Part shown: positions 53,426 to 61,612 of the stretch, one piece after another | Layout of the letters: every line of letters begins with the position of its first letter | How positions within the stretch are numbered: position 1 is the stretch's first letter | Assembly: GCA_963742925.1 (NCBI GenBank) | Contig: CAVUNV010000013.1 | Location: 89,804-153,803 of the forward strand | DNA length: 64,000 nucleotides | Origin: PALSA-612 sp963742925 | GTDB lineage: Bacteria > Actinomycetota > Thermoleophilia > Gaiellales > Gaiellaceae | Reading direction: 5' to 3' | The notes under the pieces: model-generated | The model's database searches: none | Seen by the model: only the letters and a program-made list of their open reading frames with translations | What the model was told of the DNA's origin: nothing | Position numbers and translations under genes: made by a program

Positions 53426-54433
53426 CTAGCTCCGGATGAGCGTGCTCTCAGGGTTGACGTTGGCGGCGACCCGATCGTAGATCCAGCGGTAAGTCGATTC
53501 GAGGCCGACCCGGAGTCGAATCGTCGGTGCCCAACCGAGCCGTTCCCTGATGAGTGTGTTGTCGCTGTTACGTCCGCGGACACCTTGTGGCGCCGACAGG
53601 TCATAACGCCTCCGCAGCTTCACCCCCGCGATCTCCTCGACGATATCGACGAGGCCGTCGATGGTTACGAGCTCGCTGCTTCCGATATTCAACGGCTCGC
53701 GAACCGCGCTTTCCATCAGGAGGAACGTTCCGTGAATCGCATCGTCGATGTAGGTGAAGCTGCGCATCTGCTGCCCATCCCCCCAGATCTCGATCTCGTC
53801 GAGACCGTTGCACTTTGCTTTCGCAACCTTTCGGCAGATTGCCGCAGGCGCCTTTTCCCGGCCGCCTGCGAACAGCCCTTCGGGTCCGTAGACGTTGTGG
53901 TACCGCGCGACCCTGACCTCGAGCCCGAAGTCCTCCTCGAAGTTACGGCACATCCGCTCGCTGAACAGCTTCTCCCAGCCATACCCGTCCTCCGGCATCG
54001 CCGGGTAGGCATCGGATTCCTTCAGGGGTACAACCTCCGCTGAGGCCTGGCGCTCGCCCGCGTAAACGCACGCCGAGGATGCGAAGAAGTAGCGACGAAC
54101 GCCCGCGCGGGAGGCGGCGTCGACAAGGTGTGTATTGATAAGGACCGAGAGCATGCACCGAGCCCTGTTGAGCGCGGTAAAGCCAACCCCGCCCATATCG
54201 CAGGCGTAGTTGAAGACACAGTCGACATCGGCGACGGCCTCCTCCGCCGCCTCGCGCTTCCGCATGTCGAGACGCCGATTATCGACGTCGGAGAAGACCT
54301 GGAACCAATCCACGGGCGGCTTGATGTCGACCGCGCGGATGCTGGTGAAGCCTCTCCGGCGGAGATCGGCGACCAGGTGCCCGCCCATGAATCCACCCGC
54401 CCCTACCACGAGGACCCGCTGGCCCGAATCCAT
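53426..54433 (-). CDS. NAD-dependent epimerase, GDP-mannose 3,5-epimerase-like
   Basis: 335 residues from ATG 54433. Extended SDR: GAGGFMGGHLVADL (NAD loop), SSACVYAGE (catalytic Ser), YGWEKLFSE (YxxxK) and the GME hallmark YACDMGGVGFT. GDP-mannose 3,5-epimerase makes GDP-L-galactose or L-gulose. In the bacterial polysaccharide setting it would supply an unusual GDP-hexose, perhaps for the GT11 enzyme next to it. Confidence 0.85.
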   Translation of the reverse strand: MDSGQRVLVVGAGGFMGGHLVADLRRRGFTSIRAVDIKPPVDWFQVFSDVDNRRLDMRKREAAEEAVADVDCVFNYACDMGGVGFTALNRARCMLSVLINTHLVDAASRAGVRRYFFASSACVYAGERQASAEVVPLKESDAYPAMPEDGYGWEKLFSERMCRNFEEDFGLEVRVARYHNVYGPEGLFAGGREKAPAAICRKVAKAKCNGLDEIEIWGDGQQMRSFTYIDDAIHGTFLLMESAVREPLNIGSSELVTIDGLVDIVEEIAGVKLRRRYDLSAPQGVRGRNSDNTLIRERLGWAPTIRLRVGLESTYRWIYDRVAANVNPESTLIRS

Positions 54434-54629
54434 CAAGCTACCCCTCACGATCCTCGATTCCCATCAAATAGACGAGGCTCCTCCCGTCAAGAGGCGAGGC
54501 CGCACAGCACGCTAGCAAGTTCCCCTCGGGAACGCTCGCCATCCGAAGGCTATCCAGGGTGCCAGCTGAGCCGGGCGAGCTCCGGGGCCGACTACCACGC
54601 TCACGCTTAGGGTGTAGCCTCAGCTCAGC

Positions 54630-55157
54630 GTGGTCGAAAAGGGGCTCCGGCAGGACGTGCAGACGGTGCGGGCCGACGGAGAGCCGGTGGCGCCGCTCAT
54701 TGACGGCGTGCTGATTCGCCACCAGGTCACGCAGGTCGACGAGCGCGGGACATTGTGCGAGATCCTCGATCCGCGCTGGGGAGTCACCGAGTCGCAGATC
54801 GTCTACGTCTACCAGTTCACGATCCGGCCTGGAAAGGCGAAGGGCTGGCACGTTCATCGGCGCCACGACGACCGTATCTTCATCAGCCAGGGCGAGATCA
54901 AGGTGGTGCTCTATGACGATCGCGCCGAGTCGCCGACGCATGGCATGATCAACGAGATCTATCGCTCTGAGCTGCGGCGCTCGCTGATGGTGATCCCTCG
55001 GGGGGTCTTCCACGCGCATCTGAACGTCGGTACGAGGGATGCGCTGCTCGTGAGCATGCCGACGCGGGGCTATGACCATGCAGAACCGGATGTCTTCCGG
55101 CTACCGCTCGACACCGACGCAATCCCTTATTCCTTCGGCGAATCGCTCGGCTGGTGA
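54630..55157 (+). CDS. RmlC-like cupin (dTDP-4-dehydrorhamnose 3,5-epimerase-related)
   Basis: 175 residues, GTG 54630. RHQVTQVDERGTLCEILDPR, then FTIRPGKAKGWHVHRRHDDR and MVIPRGVFHAHLNVG follow the RmlC pattern, including the H-x-H-x3-D segment. Members acting on sugar nucleotides or as sugar-binding cupins are both known. It stands divergent to the epimerase, in a 180-base gap presumably holding both promoters. Confidence 0.78.
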   Translation: MVEKGLRQDVQTVRADGEPVAPLIDGVLIRHQVTQVDERGTLCEILDPRWGVTESQIVYVYQFTIRPGKAKGWHVHRRHDDRIFISQGEIKVVLYDDRAESPTHGMINEIYRSELRRSLMVIPRGVFHAHLNVGTRDALLVSMPTRGYDHAEPDVFRLPLDTDAIPYSFGESLGW

Positions 55158-55162
55158 CAGAC

Positions 55163-56032
55163 CTATTCGAGGCCGCGAGCCTTTCGATACTGGGTCACCT
55201 GCCACCCCGGCGGAACGGAGTAGGGGAGGTTCGTGTCGAACACATGCCCGGGCCACCTGTCAGGCCGGAGCTGGGCGAGCCGAAGCGCGGCCAGCTCCCT
55301 GTCGACGAAATCGCGCTCGCTTTCGATGCGACGGACATAGGCTGCCTGCTCGTGTGAGGGCTTTTCGATATAGCTGTTCTTGCGCCAGGCCGAGGGGAAC
55401 TTGAAGACGGTCAACTCGGGAACGTTCAGCATTCCCGCCCGCTCGGTTGCTCGACGTATGAAGTCGTGGTCGGGCCCCTCGACGATCTTGCGGTAGTCAC
55501 GCCATCCGATCTCACGGCCGAGCCCGGTCTCGTGGAGGATCGCGGACGGTGGCGTCACGCCGTATCCGCGGTAACTGCCGTTGGGTCCGATCCATTCGGT
55601 GAGCGTGTGTGCAAGCAGGGCGCCCGTCTCGGCGACCGCCTCCATGAGCCAGGCAAGGTGAGTAGGAAGCCAGAGATCGTCGTGGCCGAGGTAGGCGACG
55701 TACTCGCCTCGTGCCAGTCCGAGCCCCACGTTGTTCGGGCCGAACTGGTTCCCGCAGTTCTCAGGCAGGTTGTGCCAATGGACCCGAGGGTCGTCAAACG
55801 AGTGGGCGACCTGCTCGGAGTCGTCCGTGCAGGCGTCGCCGATGACAAGCAGTTCGATGTTCGTGTACGTCTGCCAGAGTGCTGTGCGAATCGCGTATCG
55901 CAACACGTTCGACCAGTTGTAGGTGGCGATGATCACGCTTACGAGTGGCGCTCCGTCCGCTACATGCGGCGATCGCCGGGCGTTTGCCCGGGTCGAGACT
56001 CGTTTGCGGATCGTTCTAGCCAGTGAAGCCAC
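55163..56032 (-). CDS. Family 2 glycosyltransferase
   Basis: 289 residues. PLVSVIIATYNWSNVLRYAI, LVIGDACTDDSEQ (nucleotide), AYLGHDDLWLP (DXD as HDD) and the C-terminal helical region. Soluble, non-processive type: it adds one sugar to a lipid-linked intermediate. Convergent with the RmlC-like gene (5 bases apart). Confidence 0.88.
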   Translation of the reverse strand: MASLARTIRKRVSTRANARRSPHVADGAPLVSVIIATYNWSNVLRYAIRTALWQTYTNIELLVIGDACTDDSEQVAHSFDDPRVHWHNLPENCGNQFGPNNVGLGLARGEYVAYLGHDDLWLPTHLAWLMEAVAETGALLAHTLTEWIGPNGSYRGYGVTPPSAILHETGLGREIGWRDYRKIVEGPDHDFIRRATERAGMLNVPELTVFKFPSAWRKNSYIEKPSHEQAAYVRRIESERDFVDRELAALRLAQLRPDRWPGHVFDTNLPYSVPPGWQVTQYRKARGLE

Positions 56033-56299
56033 GAGGGTGAGTCAGACTCGGAGCACTCTTCGCGTTTGCCAGGCGCTGTATCGGCGGAGGTTATCCGAGC
56101 ACGGGGCGGAGTCCGCAGGCCCATCCGATCAGCTGTCGGCGCATGCGAGCACGGTGCATGCCCGATAGGCTGGGCGGCTGGGCCAGGTCGGTCTGATGGG
56201 TATGCGTATGAGAGGCTGGTCGTTCCTTGTCGGGACTGTTGCGATGAACCTGGCGCGTCGTTTTCGCGTCCGCCAGGGCGAGGGCTGCGGTGGGAGTCC

Positions 56300-57277
56300 A
56301 TGATGGTTCAGGAAGATGAGGTGAGCGGCGTCGAGGACTCACCCTTCACGCATGTGTTCTGCGCTGCCGTGCACGAGAACCTTGACTGCGCGGTCGACCT
56401 CGTCCGGAACCTCCGCTTCTTCGAGCCGACGTCGGCGATCGTCGTCTACGACGGTACGGGTGGATCGTTTCTGCCCCAGGCCACACTCCTGGAGCGGCTT
56501 GGCGCTGTGTTGCACCCGGCGCCGAGACCGACTACCTGGGGCCGACTGCACGAGTACGTCTTCGACGTTCTCGAATTTGCGGACAACTCCTACTCGTTTG
56601 ACGCGTTGACCTTCGTCGACTCCGACCAGATGCTGACCCGGCGGGGCTACGCCAAGGCAGTGCAGGCCGTTTTCGAACAGCAGCCGGGAGCGGGTGTGCT
56701 CGCCATGCCGAATCCGTCGATCGGCCAGGAGTGGGGGTTGGAACTCGAGCCGAACGAAAGGGCCCTCTGGGAATCGTTCCTCGAACGCTTTCCGTCCGGT
56801 CATTCCGAGCACTTCCCCCGCCGCTGGATCTTCTGGCCCGGAACCGTATTCAGCAGAGCGTTCGCGGAAGCTATCCGCGAGTTCCGCAGCGATGCCGCTT
56901 TCCTCGACATTCTCGAGCGGTCCGGGGCCGCGTCGGAAGAGATCGGCTTCTCCACGCTTGCGGCTCTGCTCGGGTACGGGGTCTTCGTGAGACCCTGGAA
57001 CGATGAGTGGGTCCGCTGGCGCCGACCCCTACGTGTCTCGGAGGTTGCCGCGGCGCTCGCTGATCCTGGCTGCTTCTGGCTCCACCCAGTCAAGCGCCAG
57101 AGCGACGATCCGGCACGCGTCTACCTCAGGCATGTGAGCAACGACTACGAGGGGTTCACGCCGACGCCCCTGAAAGAACAGCCTGTTCACCTGTCGCGCC
57201 CAGGCGCCGTTACCTCGACCGCAGCCCGCTTGAAACAGCGTGTCAGTGACCGGTTCATTCGGCTGGTCGGAAAATAG
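56300..57277 (+). CDS. Putative glycosyltransferase or polysaccharide-locus protein
   Basis: 325 residues from ATG 56300 (a second ATG follows at once). HVFCAAVHENLDCAVDLVRN, IVVYDGTGGSFLPQA and LTFVDSDQMLTRRG, a DSD acting like a DXD metal motif, give a GT-A-like layout; the later part is Trp-rich (RRWIFWPGTVFSR). Reminiscent of core-2/I-branching-type transferases, but I cannot assign a family. The in-frame extension to 56066 is unlikely to be coding. Confidence 0.6.
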   Translation: MMVQEDEVSGVEDSPFTHVFCAAVHENLDCAVDLVRNLRFFEPTSAIVVYDGTGGSFLPQATLLERLGAVLHPAPRPTTWGRLHEYVFDVLEFADNSYSFDALTFVDSDQMLTRRGYAKAVQAVFEQQPGAGVLAMPNPSIGQEWGLELEPNERALWESFLERFPSGHSEHFPRRWIFWPGTVFSRAFAEAIREFRSDAAFLDILERSGAASEEIGFSTLAALLGYGVFVRPWNDEWVRWRRPLRVSEVAAALADPGCFWLHPVKRQSDDPARVYLRHVSNDYEGFTPTPLKEQPVHLSRPGAVTSTAARLKQRVSDRFIRLVGK

Positions 57278-57831
57278 GTCGACCGTGCTTCCAACGGTCG
57301 ACGCGTCAGTGACCGTCGACATTGACGACCAACAACAAGGGCCGGGCGGTCCTCCACTTCCAGTTCTAGGCCCACACAGGCGAGACCTCGGCGTGGGTGA
57401 CGCTCCAACACGGGACGACGAGTGACATTCGTCGGAGTACCTCCCTGCCGATCAACCGGTGACCTGAACCGACACTGAAGGCAAACGAGCGCCTGGCCGC
57501 TGCCGCCCCCAGGTTCCTCCCAGAGCCTCGAATTCAGCCGTTTCAGCTACCGGTCGCGGGGGGAGGCGCTAGAACAAACCCATCGCCACCGCCGAGATCG
57601 AGCTTGATCCGATCTTCGAGCGCTACAAAACGCGTCTTGTAAACAGGGCCGTAAGCCGCAGACCATCGTCAACCTCGCCAAGTCGGTCGTGCTGTTCCAG
57701 CGGCGGATCGAGCAGCGGGGCGCGACTCTTGCTGGTCAGCCCTGTCAGCGATGCCGGGAAAGTCGTTTCCCGCGGCTATCCGGTAGATCGGAGCTCGTTC
57801 AGGGCGAGAATAGCCAGTGTGCAACGGAGAT
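57278..57831. other. Stretch without a supportable gene
   Basis: Only short frames lacking motifs or ribosome sites; possible scraps of coding sequence around 57590-57720 cannot be assigned. Confidence 0.4.
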
Positions 57832-58686
57832 TCAGGCGCGCTTCCCTCGTTGGCGGGTCACCGGCAAGGAGTACTTGCGGCCGATGGGTGAGGGCGTAAA
57901 GTCCAGGAACTCAGGGAGGACGGTTCGCCAGTTGTAGGTCGTGGCGGTCGGAAACGGGACGCTGTATCTGTCATGCATGGCGGCGAGATACGAGCCGGCT
58001 GGAGGGCGGGCGGTTTTCGGCACGCCCCAATACCTGAACATCTCGGTCCAGAGATGGACGAACGTGCTTCGGGCAACCAGTTGTTCAATCTCGTCGCGGC
58101 GGTTCGGATCGCATGTCGTAAGAGCATCCCAGTACGGAATTGGATACAGATCCGCTGTATCCGCCGCGTCGTTGTGGAGATCAAGGTCTCGTACCACGTC
58201 CGTGAAGAGGTGCGGACCGATAGCACCGAACTCCATGTCCTCAGCGTGATCCGCGACGACCTGTTTTGCCCGTTCGAGAGTTTCCCGGATCAGGAGACTT
58301 CCGGCCGGAGCGCGCATGATCGCGGGGTTGTAGAAGTCTTTGTCCTGTCTCGCGAACACGTACGCAGGCTCGGAAATCTGCGGCTTCAGGCAAAGCGTGT
58401 CGGTATCTACCCACCAGCCGCCCGTCCGGTCAAGGAGGGTGTAGCGGAACAGATTCGAGAAGCCCGCCGGACTACCGGCGTGATCGGAAGTGTTGTAGAG
58501 GAAGAGTTGGTCCTGCTGAACGATCGGCGCTGCGTCTAGGAGCTCGCAGCCGTCGGGGAGGTTTTCAACCTCGTCGTACGCATACAGGAGGAAGCGGTGA
58601 CCATGCGCAAGAAACGACTTGAGACAGAGATGCTCGATGGGCGAGAGAGCCTTGCCGAACCAGAATGAGCGAAATGTGCTCGCCAA
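57832..58686 (-). CDS. GT32-like glycosyltransferase (DXD sugar-binding region)
   Basis: 284 residues. STFRSFWFGKALSPIEHLCL at the start, SNLFRYTLLDRTGGWWVDTD with the DTD metal motif, then GPHLFTDVV and HLWTEMFRYWG. This is the OCH1/GT32-type arrangement of bacterial capsular mannosyl-, galactosyl- or glucosyltransferases; donor sugar unknown. ATG 58686. Confidence 0.82.
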   Translation of the reverse strand: MASTFRSFWFGKALSPIEHLCLKSFLAHGHRFLLYAYDEVENLPDGCELLDAAPIVQQDQLFLYNTSDHAGSPAGFSNLFRYTLLDRTGGWWVDTDTLCLKPQISEPAYVFARQDKDFYNPAIMRAPAGSLLIRETLERAKQVVADHAEDMEFGAIGPHLFTDVVRDLDLHNDAADTADLYPIPYWDALTTCDPNRRDEIEQLVARSTFVHLWTEMFRYWGVPKTARPPAGSYLAAMHDRYSVPFPTATTYNWRTVLPEFLDFTPSPIGRKYSLPVTRQRGKRA

Positions 58687-58700
58687 CCCGCGGAGTGTAC

Positions 58701-59715
58701 TCAGGTGAAACGATCGAGCCTCCCGTGCGCGGGCCCAATCTCACGATGCACACAGCCGTGCATTCCTGCCGCGCCGCGGACGAGCTCGAGGAAGCTTTGG
58801 GCGACGACACGAGGGGCGTAGAGGCTCCAGATTCGGGGCTGCGCCATCGTCAGATAGCTCGATCGAGCTGCGTCTGACCGAAGCCGCTCGACCACGCCAC
58901 CGAGGTCATCCGGGCCGCCGAAGACGGCATACTCGACCTCGGCTTGGCGTGCGGTCCGCGCGTACTCCGGGGTGCGGGAGACGATCGCCGGAACACCCCA
59001 GACGATGCTGGTGGTCATTCGGTTGTTGCTCTTCGCGCGGTCGGAGTTGTCGCCGTCGTGCATAAGGCAGGAGAGGTGGCATGAGCGCAGCACGGAGACG
59101 AACGTCTCGCGAGACCAGGGAATGAACGTGACGCCCGGATGGTCCTCCGCGCGTTTACGTGCGGCGCTCTCACCGAGAACGACGACAAGCTCGACGTCCG
59201 TCGAGTGCCCGCAGCGGCTCGAGGTAGGGAGCGACGAGGTCAAAGCTCGAGCTATTCCCGAACCAGAGGATGCGCAGAGGAGAGCCCGGTGGGGCGATTG
59301 GCGCGGCCGGGCCGCGTGGATCGTAGTCGGCAGCGCAGGGGATCACACCTACGTGCCGGAGGCTGTAGTGCTGTTGGAGCAGCGTGCACTGCTCGGGCGT
59401 CGCGGTCACGACGAGGTCGGCGGCCGCGACCATCGTCTCGACGAGCTCGGGTGTCGCCCACCACCAGAGAGAGTCGCCGAGATCGTCGACGTCGTAGACG
59501 AGCATGGCTCCCCGGCGGCGCACAGCCAGCGCTGTCCTGAGGATCTCGTCCGTCAGGCGCTTCTGAACGACCAGGACATCGAGATCTCGCTGGGCGCCGA
59601 CGGTTGCCTTTGCCCCCTCCTCGCGCAAGGCTCGCGTCAGCCCATGGACGCGAATCCGGGAACTCGCCGTGTCCTCGTTACCGGCGGGCAGAAAGCCGAT
59701 GCGGAGAGGAGGCAT
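58701..59715 (-). pseudogene. GT4-like glycosyltransferase split by a frameshift
   Basis: The first half (59715 to ~59205) reads PPLRIGFLPAGNEDTASSRI, YDVDDLGDSLWWW, ADLVVTATPEQ and LRILWFGNSSSFDL, a GT-B N-terminal domain. The second half (to 58701) continues in another frame: VELVVVLGES, DNSDRAKSNNRMTTSIVWGV (donor-binding E/N-x7-type region) and PAIVSRTPEYA. A single-base slip near 59205 separates them. About 337 residues if repaired. Confidence 0.75.
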
Positions 59716-60259
59716 CGCTGGAATCCGGACGGTGGCCCCGCCGGTCGCGGTTCATGCGATCGACGAGGAATCAGATCGTACTCCGAGTCGACAGCAGCGC
59801 CTGCAGGTAGTCGAGGTTTGCCTCCTGGAGCGCGGTCCCTTCCGTCTCGGTCAGCTCTGGCCTGGCCCGGGGACAGAGGGTGGGCTGGGCGGGTTCGTGC
59901 AGGAGGGCGTCGAGGAATGAACTGGTGGACATCATCAAGCAGATCGGCCGGCCGAAACCGCCAGCGATCGAGGGCAGCGCCACCAAGGTCGAGTAGGCGT
60001 TCGACATCTCAGCGCGGCCGACTACTCTCGGCTTCTGCGGGCCGGAACGGTCACCCGACGCGTAGACCCGGAGGGGGCCGAGCCGAGTTGCCCGATGTTC
60101 CCCTTGGCTTGCGAACCCGCATCCGCAAAGGGCGTAGCGCGCGAGCGGGCAACTGGTGGTTCGTGATTCCGAGGTTCGAGTCCGCGAGTCCGCGAGTCCA
60201 CAATTAGGCAGGCCGGCGAGCAGTTCCGCAGCTCGGCCGCCCGGCCACGCCGAACACCG
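59716..60259. other. Stretch without a supportable gene
   Basis: No motif-bearing frame. At ~60144-60200 there is GGGCAACTGGTGG followed by a T-loop-like GAGGTTCGAGTCC and a tandem CCGCGAGT repeat, another possible tRNA-end scar. Confidence 0.35.
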
Positions 60260-60381
60260 TCTAGCCGGCCGGCACCTATACGTTGAGGCTCGACTTCCAG
60301 GCGAATGGCTTGTGCGCTCCCAACACCGAGCTACCGGTCATCGGAGACGCATCGCTGACGTACCTCGTGCTGGGTTCCTGA
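60260..60381 (+). pseudogene. C-terminal fragment of an extracellular protein
   Basis: AGTYTLRLDFQANGLCAPNT, then ELPVIGDASLTYLVLGS before TGA (60379-60381), looks like the last strands of a secreted beta-sandwich protein. No start or upstream part remains. Confidence 0.35.
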
Positions 60382-60595
60382 CAACCGCGCACCCTGTTTC
60401 GACCAAACTCGATCGCGTTCAGCCCAACCGACGCGATGCCCCTGACCCGCCGAACCAAGGCGCTGATGGCAGCCGAATCCACACTCTCAGGAATCGCGAT
60501 CCTCCTAGTCGCCGCACGCGCTGTGAACATCCTCAAATAGAAGCGGGGGCCCTGAGTGGCGTCGAAGCGGCCGCCACCAGGCTGGGATCACGGCG
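60382..60595. other. Intergenic stretch, nothing recognisable
   Basis: No supportable gene. Confidence 0.35.
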
Positions 60596-60832
60596 TCACG
60601 TTCCGGAGGTGATCACGAGCGCCGATCGTCCGATCAGAGTCTGGACACCGACCTGCGCACGCCCCCGCCTCAGGTACCAAACGAAGAACACGACGTAGCC
60701 GACCTCCCAGACGAGCGCAAAGGCAAGCACGACTCCGTTCCACGGGTGAGGAAGCAGAAGCAGGCAGACCAGCCCGACGACGAGCACGACCACGCTTACT
60801 ACCCCGATCAGGCCACGATGTCGAAACACCAT
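60596..60832 (-). pseudogene. Truncated NfeD-like membrane protein
   Basis: 78 residues: two helices (GVVSVVVLVVGLVCLLLLPH, VVLAFALVWEVGYVVFFVWY), then QTLIGRSALVIT, where its neighbour at 60969-61298 continues into the soluble OB-fold domain. The shared LLPHPWNGV shows they are tandem paralogs; this one has lost the C-terminal domain. Confidence 0.55.
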
Positions 60833-60968
60833 CGACCCTCCACGCTCCCTTCCGGGTCGCTGCTCAGGCATCACCTCGGCTCCGCTCGTCGCCTGATCGA
60901 AACGATCGCCGGGCCGGCCGGCCGGCCGGTCCCGGCCAGGCCGGTGTCGGGGCACAAGTCGAAGCGTC

Positions 60969-61298
60969 TTACGCTGCCCGCTCCGGTTCGACGTGAAGCG
61001 TGAGCCCCTCCACCGAGCGGACGCAGACACGCACCCCAAGCCCGACTGCCAGCGGCGAGCGTGCTCGCCACGTCTCGCCCTGAAGCTTGACCCGGCCCCA
61101 CGGCATACAGGGCTCAACGACCACAGCCGCCAACCCAAGCAGCGTGTCGGTTCCGACCATCGGCGCTTGGCGCTTCGACCAGCGAAGGCCGTACAGGATG
61201 CTGACGATCTCCCAAACCATCGCGGCAGCGAAGCCGACACCGTTCCACGGATGCGGCAACAGAAACAGAAGAGCAACTCCAGCCAGCAGCGCAAACAC
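60969..61298 (-). CDS. NfeD-like membrane protein
   Basis: 109 residues, GTG 61298. Two helices (FALLAGVALLFLLPHPWNGV, FAAAMVWEIVSILYGLRW), then an OB-fold like that of NfeD C-terminal domains: DTLLGLAAVVVEPCMPWGRV, KLQGETWRARS, VCVRSVEGLTLHVEP. NfeD domains usually partner membrane proteases or flotillins (absent here). It follows a PAP2 remnant. Confidence 0.72.
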   Translation of the reverse strand: MFALLAGVALLFLLPHPWNGVGFAAAMVWEIVSILYGLRWSKRQAPMVGTDTLLGLAAVVVEPCMPWGRVKLQGETWRARSPLAVGLGVRVCVRSVEGLTLHVEPERAA

Positions 61299-61315
61299 TC
61301 AACTCTTTGTACCTG

Positions 61316-61560
61316 ACGCAGTAGTCCACCCACGACATCTGAGGGGTGTGCCAGCCCCCAGCGACGAGCATGACTGCGACTGCGACCAGCCAACCAAGCG
61401 CGAACGGCCGGCCGCGAGGGAGGCACGCGACCAGGCAGGCCGCGAGCAGCACAGCCCGCGCCATGTGATGGCTCGGAAACGACGAGTCGAACGGCGAAAC
61501 ACGAATTCGCGCATCAGCCCGGTCTGCACTCATCGCGCGGCAGACCCTGCTGCACGTCTG
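61316..61560 (-). pseudogene. PAP2-family phosphatase remnant
   Basis: SFPSHHMARAVLLAACLVAC and AVMLVAGGWHTP, then a frame slip at ~61350 (the continuation SDVVGGLLRQV is one frame over). The catalytic SGH of the family is SHH here, and the N-terminal half is missing. A closer-to-intact copy is at the right edge of the window. Confidence 0.6.
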
Positions 61561-61612
61561 CCCCACGGTCGTTTCGAGGTTCGGCGAGGGGGCATGGTTC
61601 AGGCGCAAGGGG

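Noticed and set aside
58972..60207. 411-residue + strand frame over the GT4-like gene
   Set aside because: It is antisense to the split glycosyltransferase, Arg/Gly/Ser-rich and domainless.
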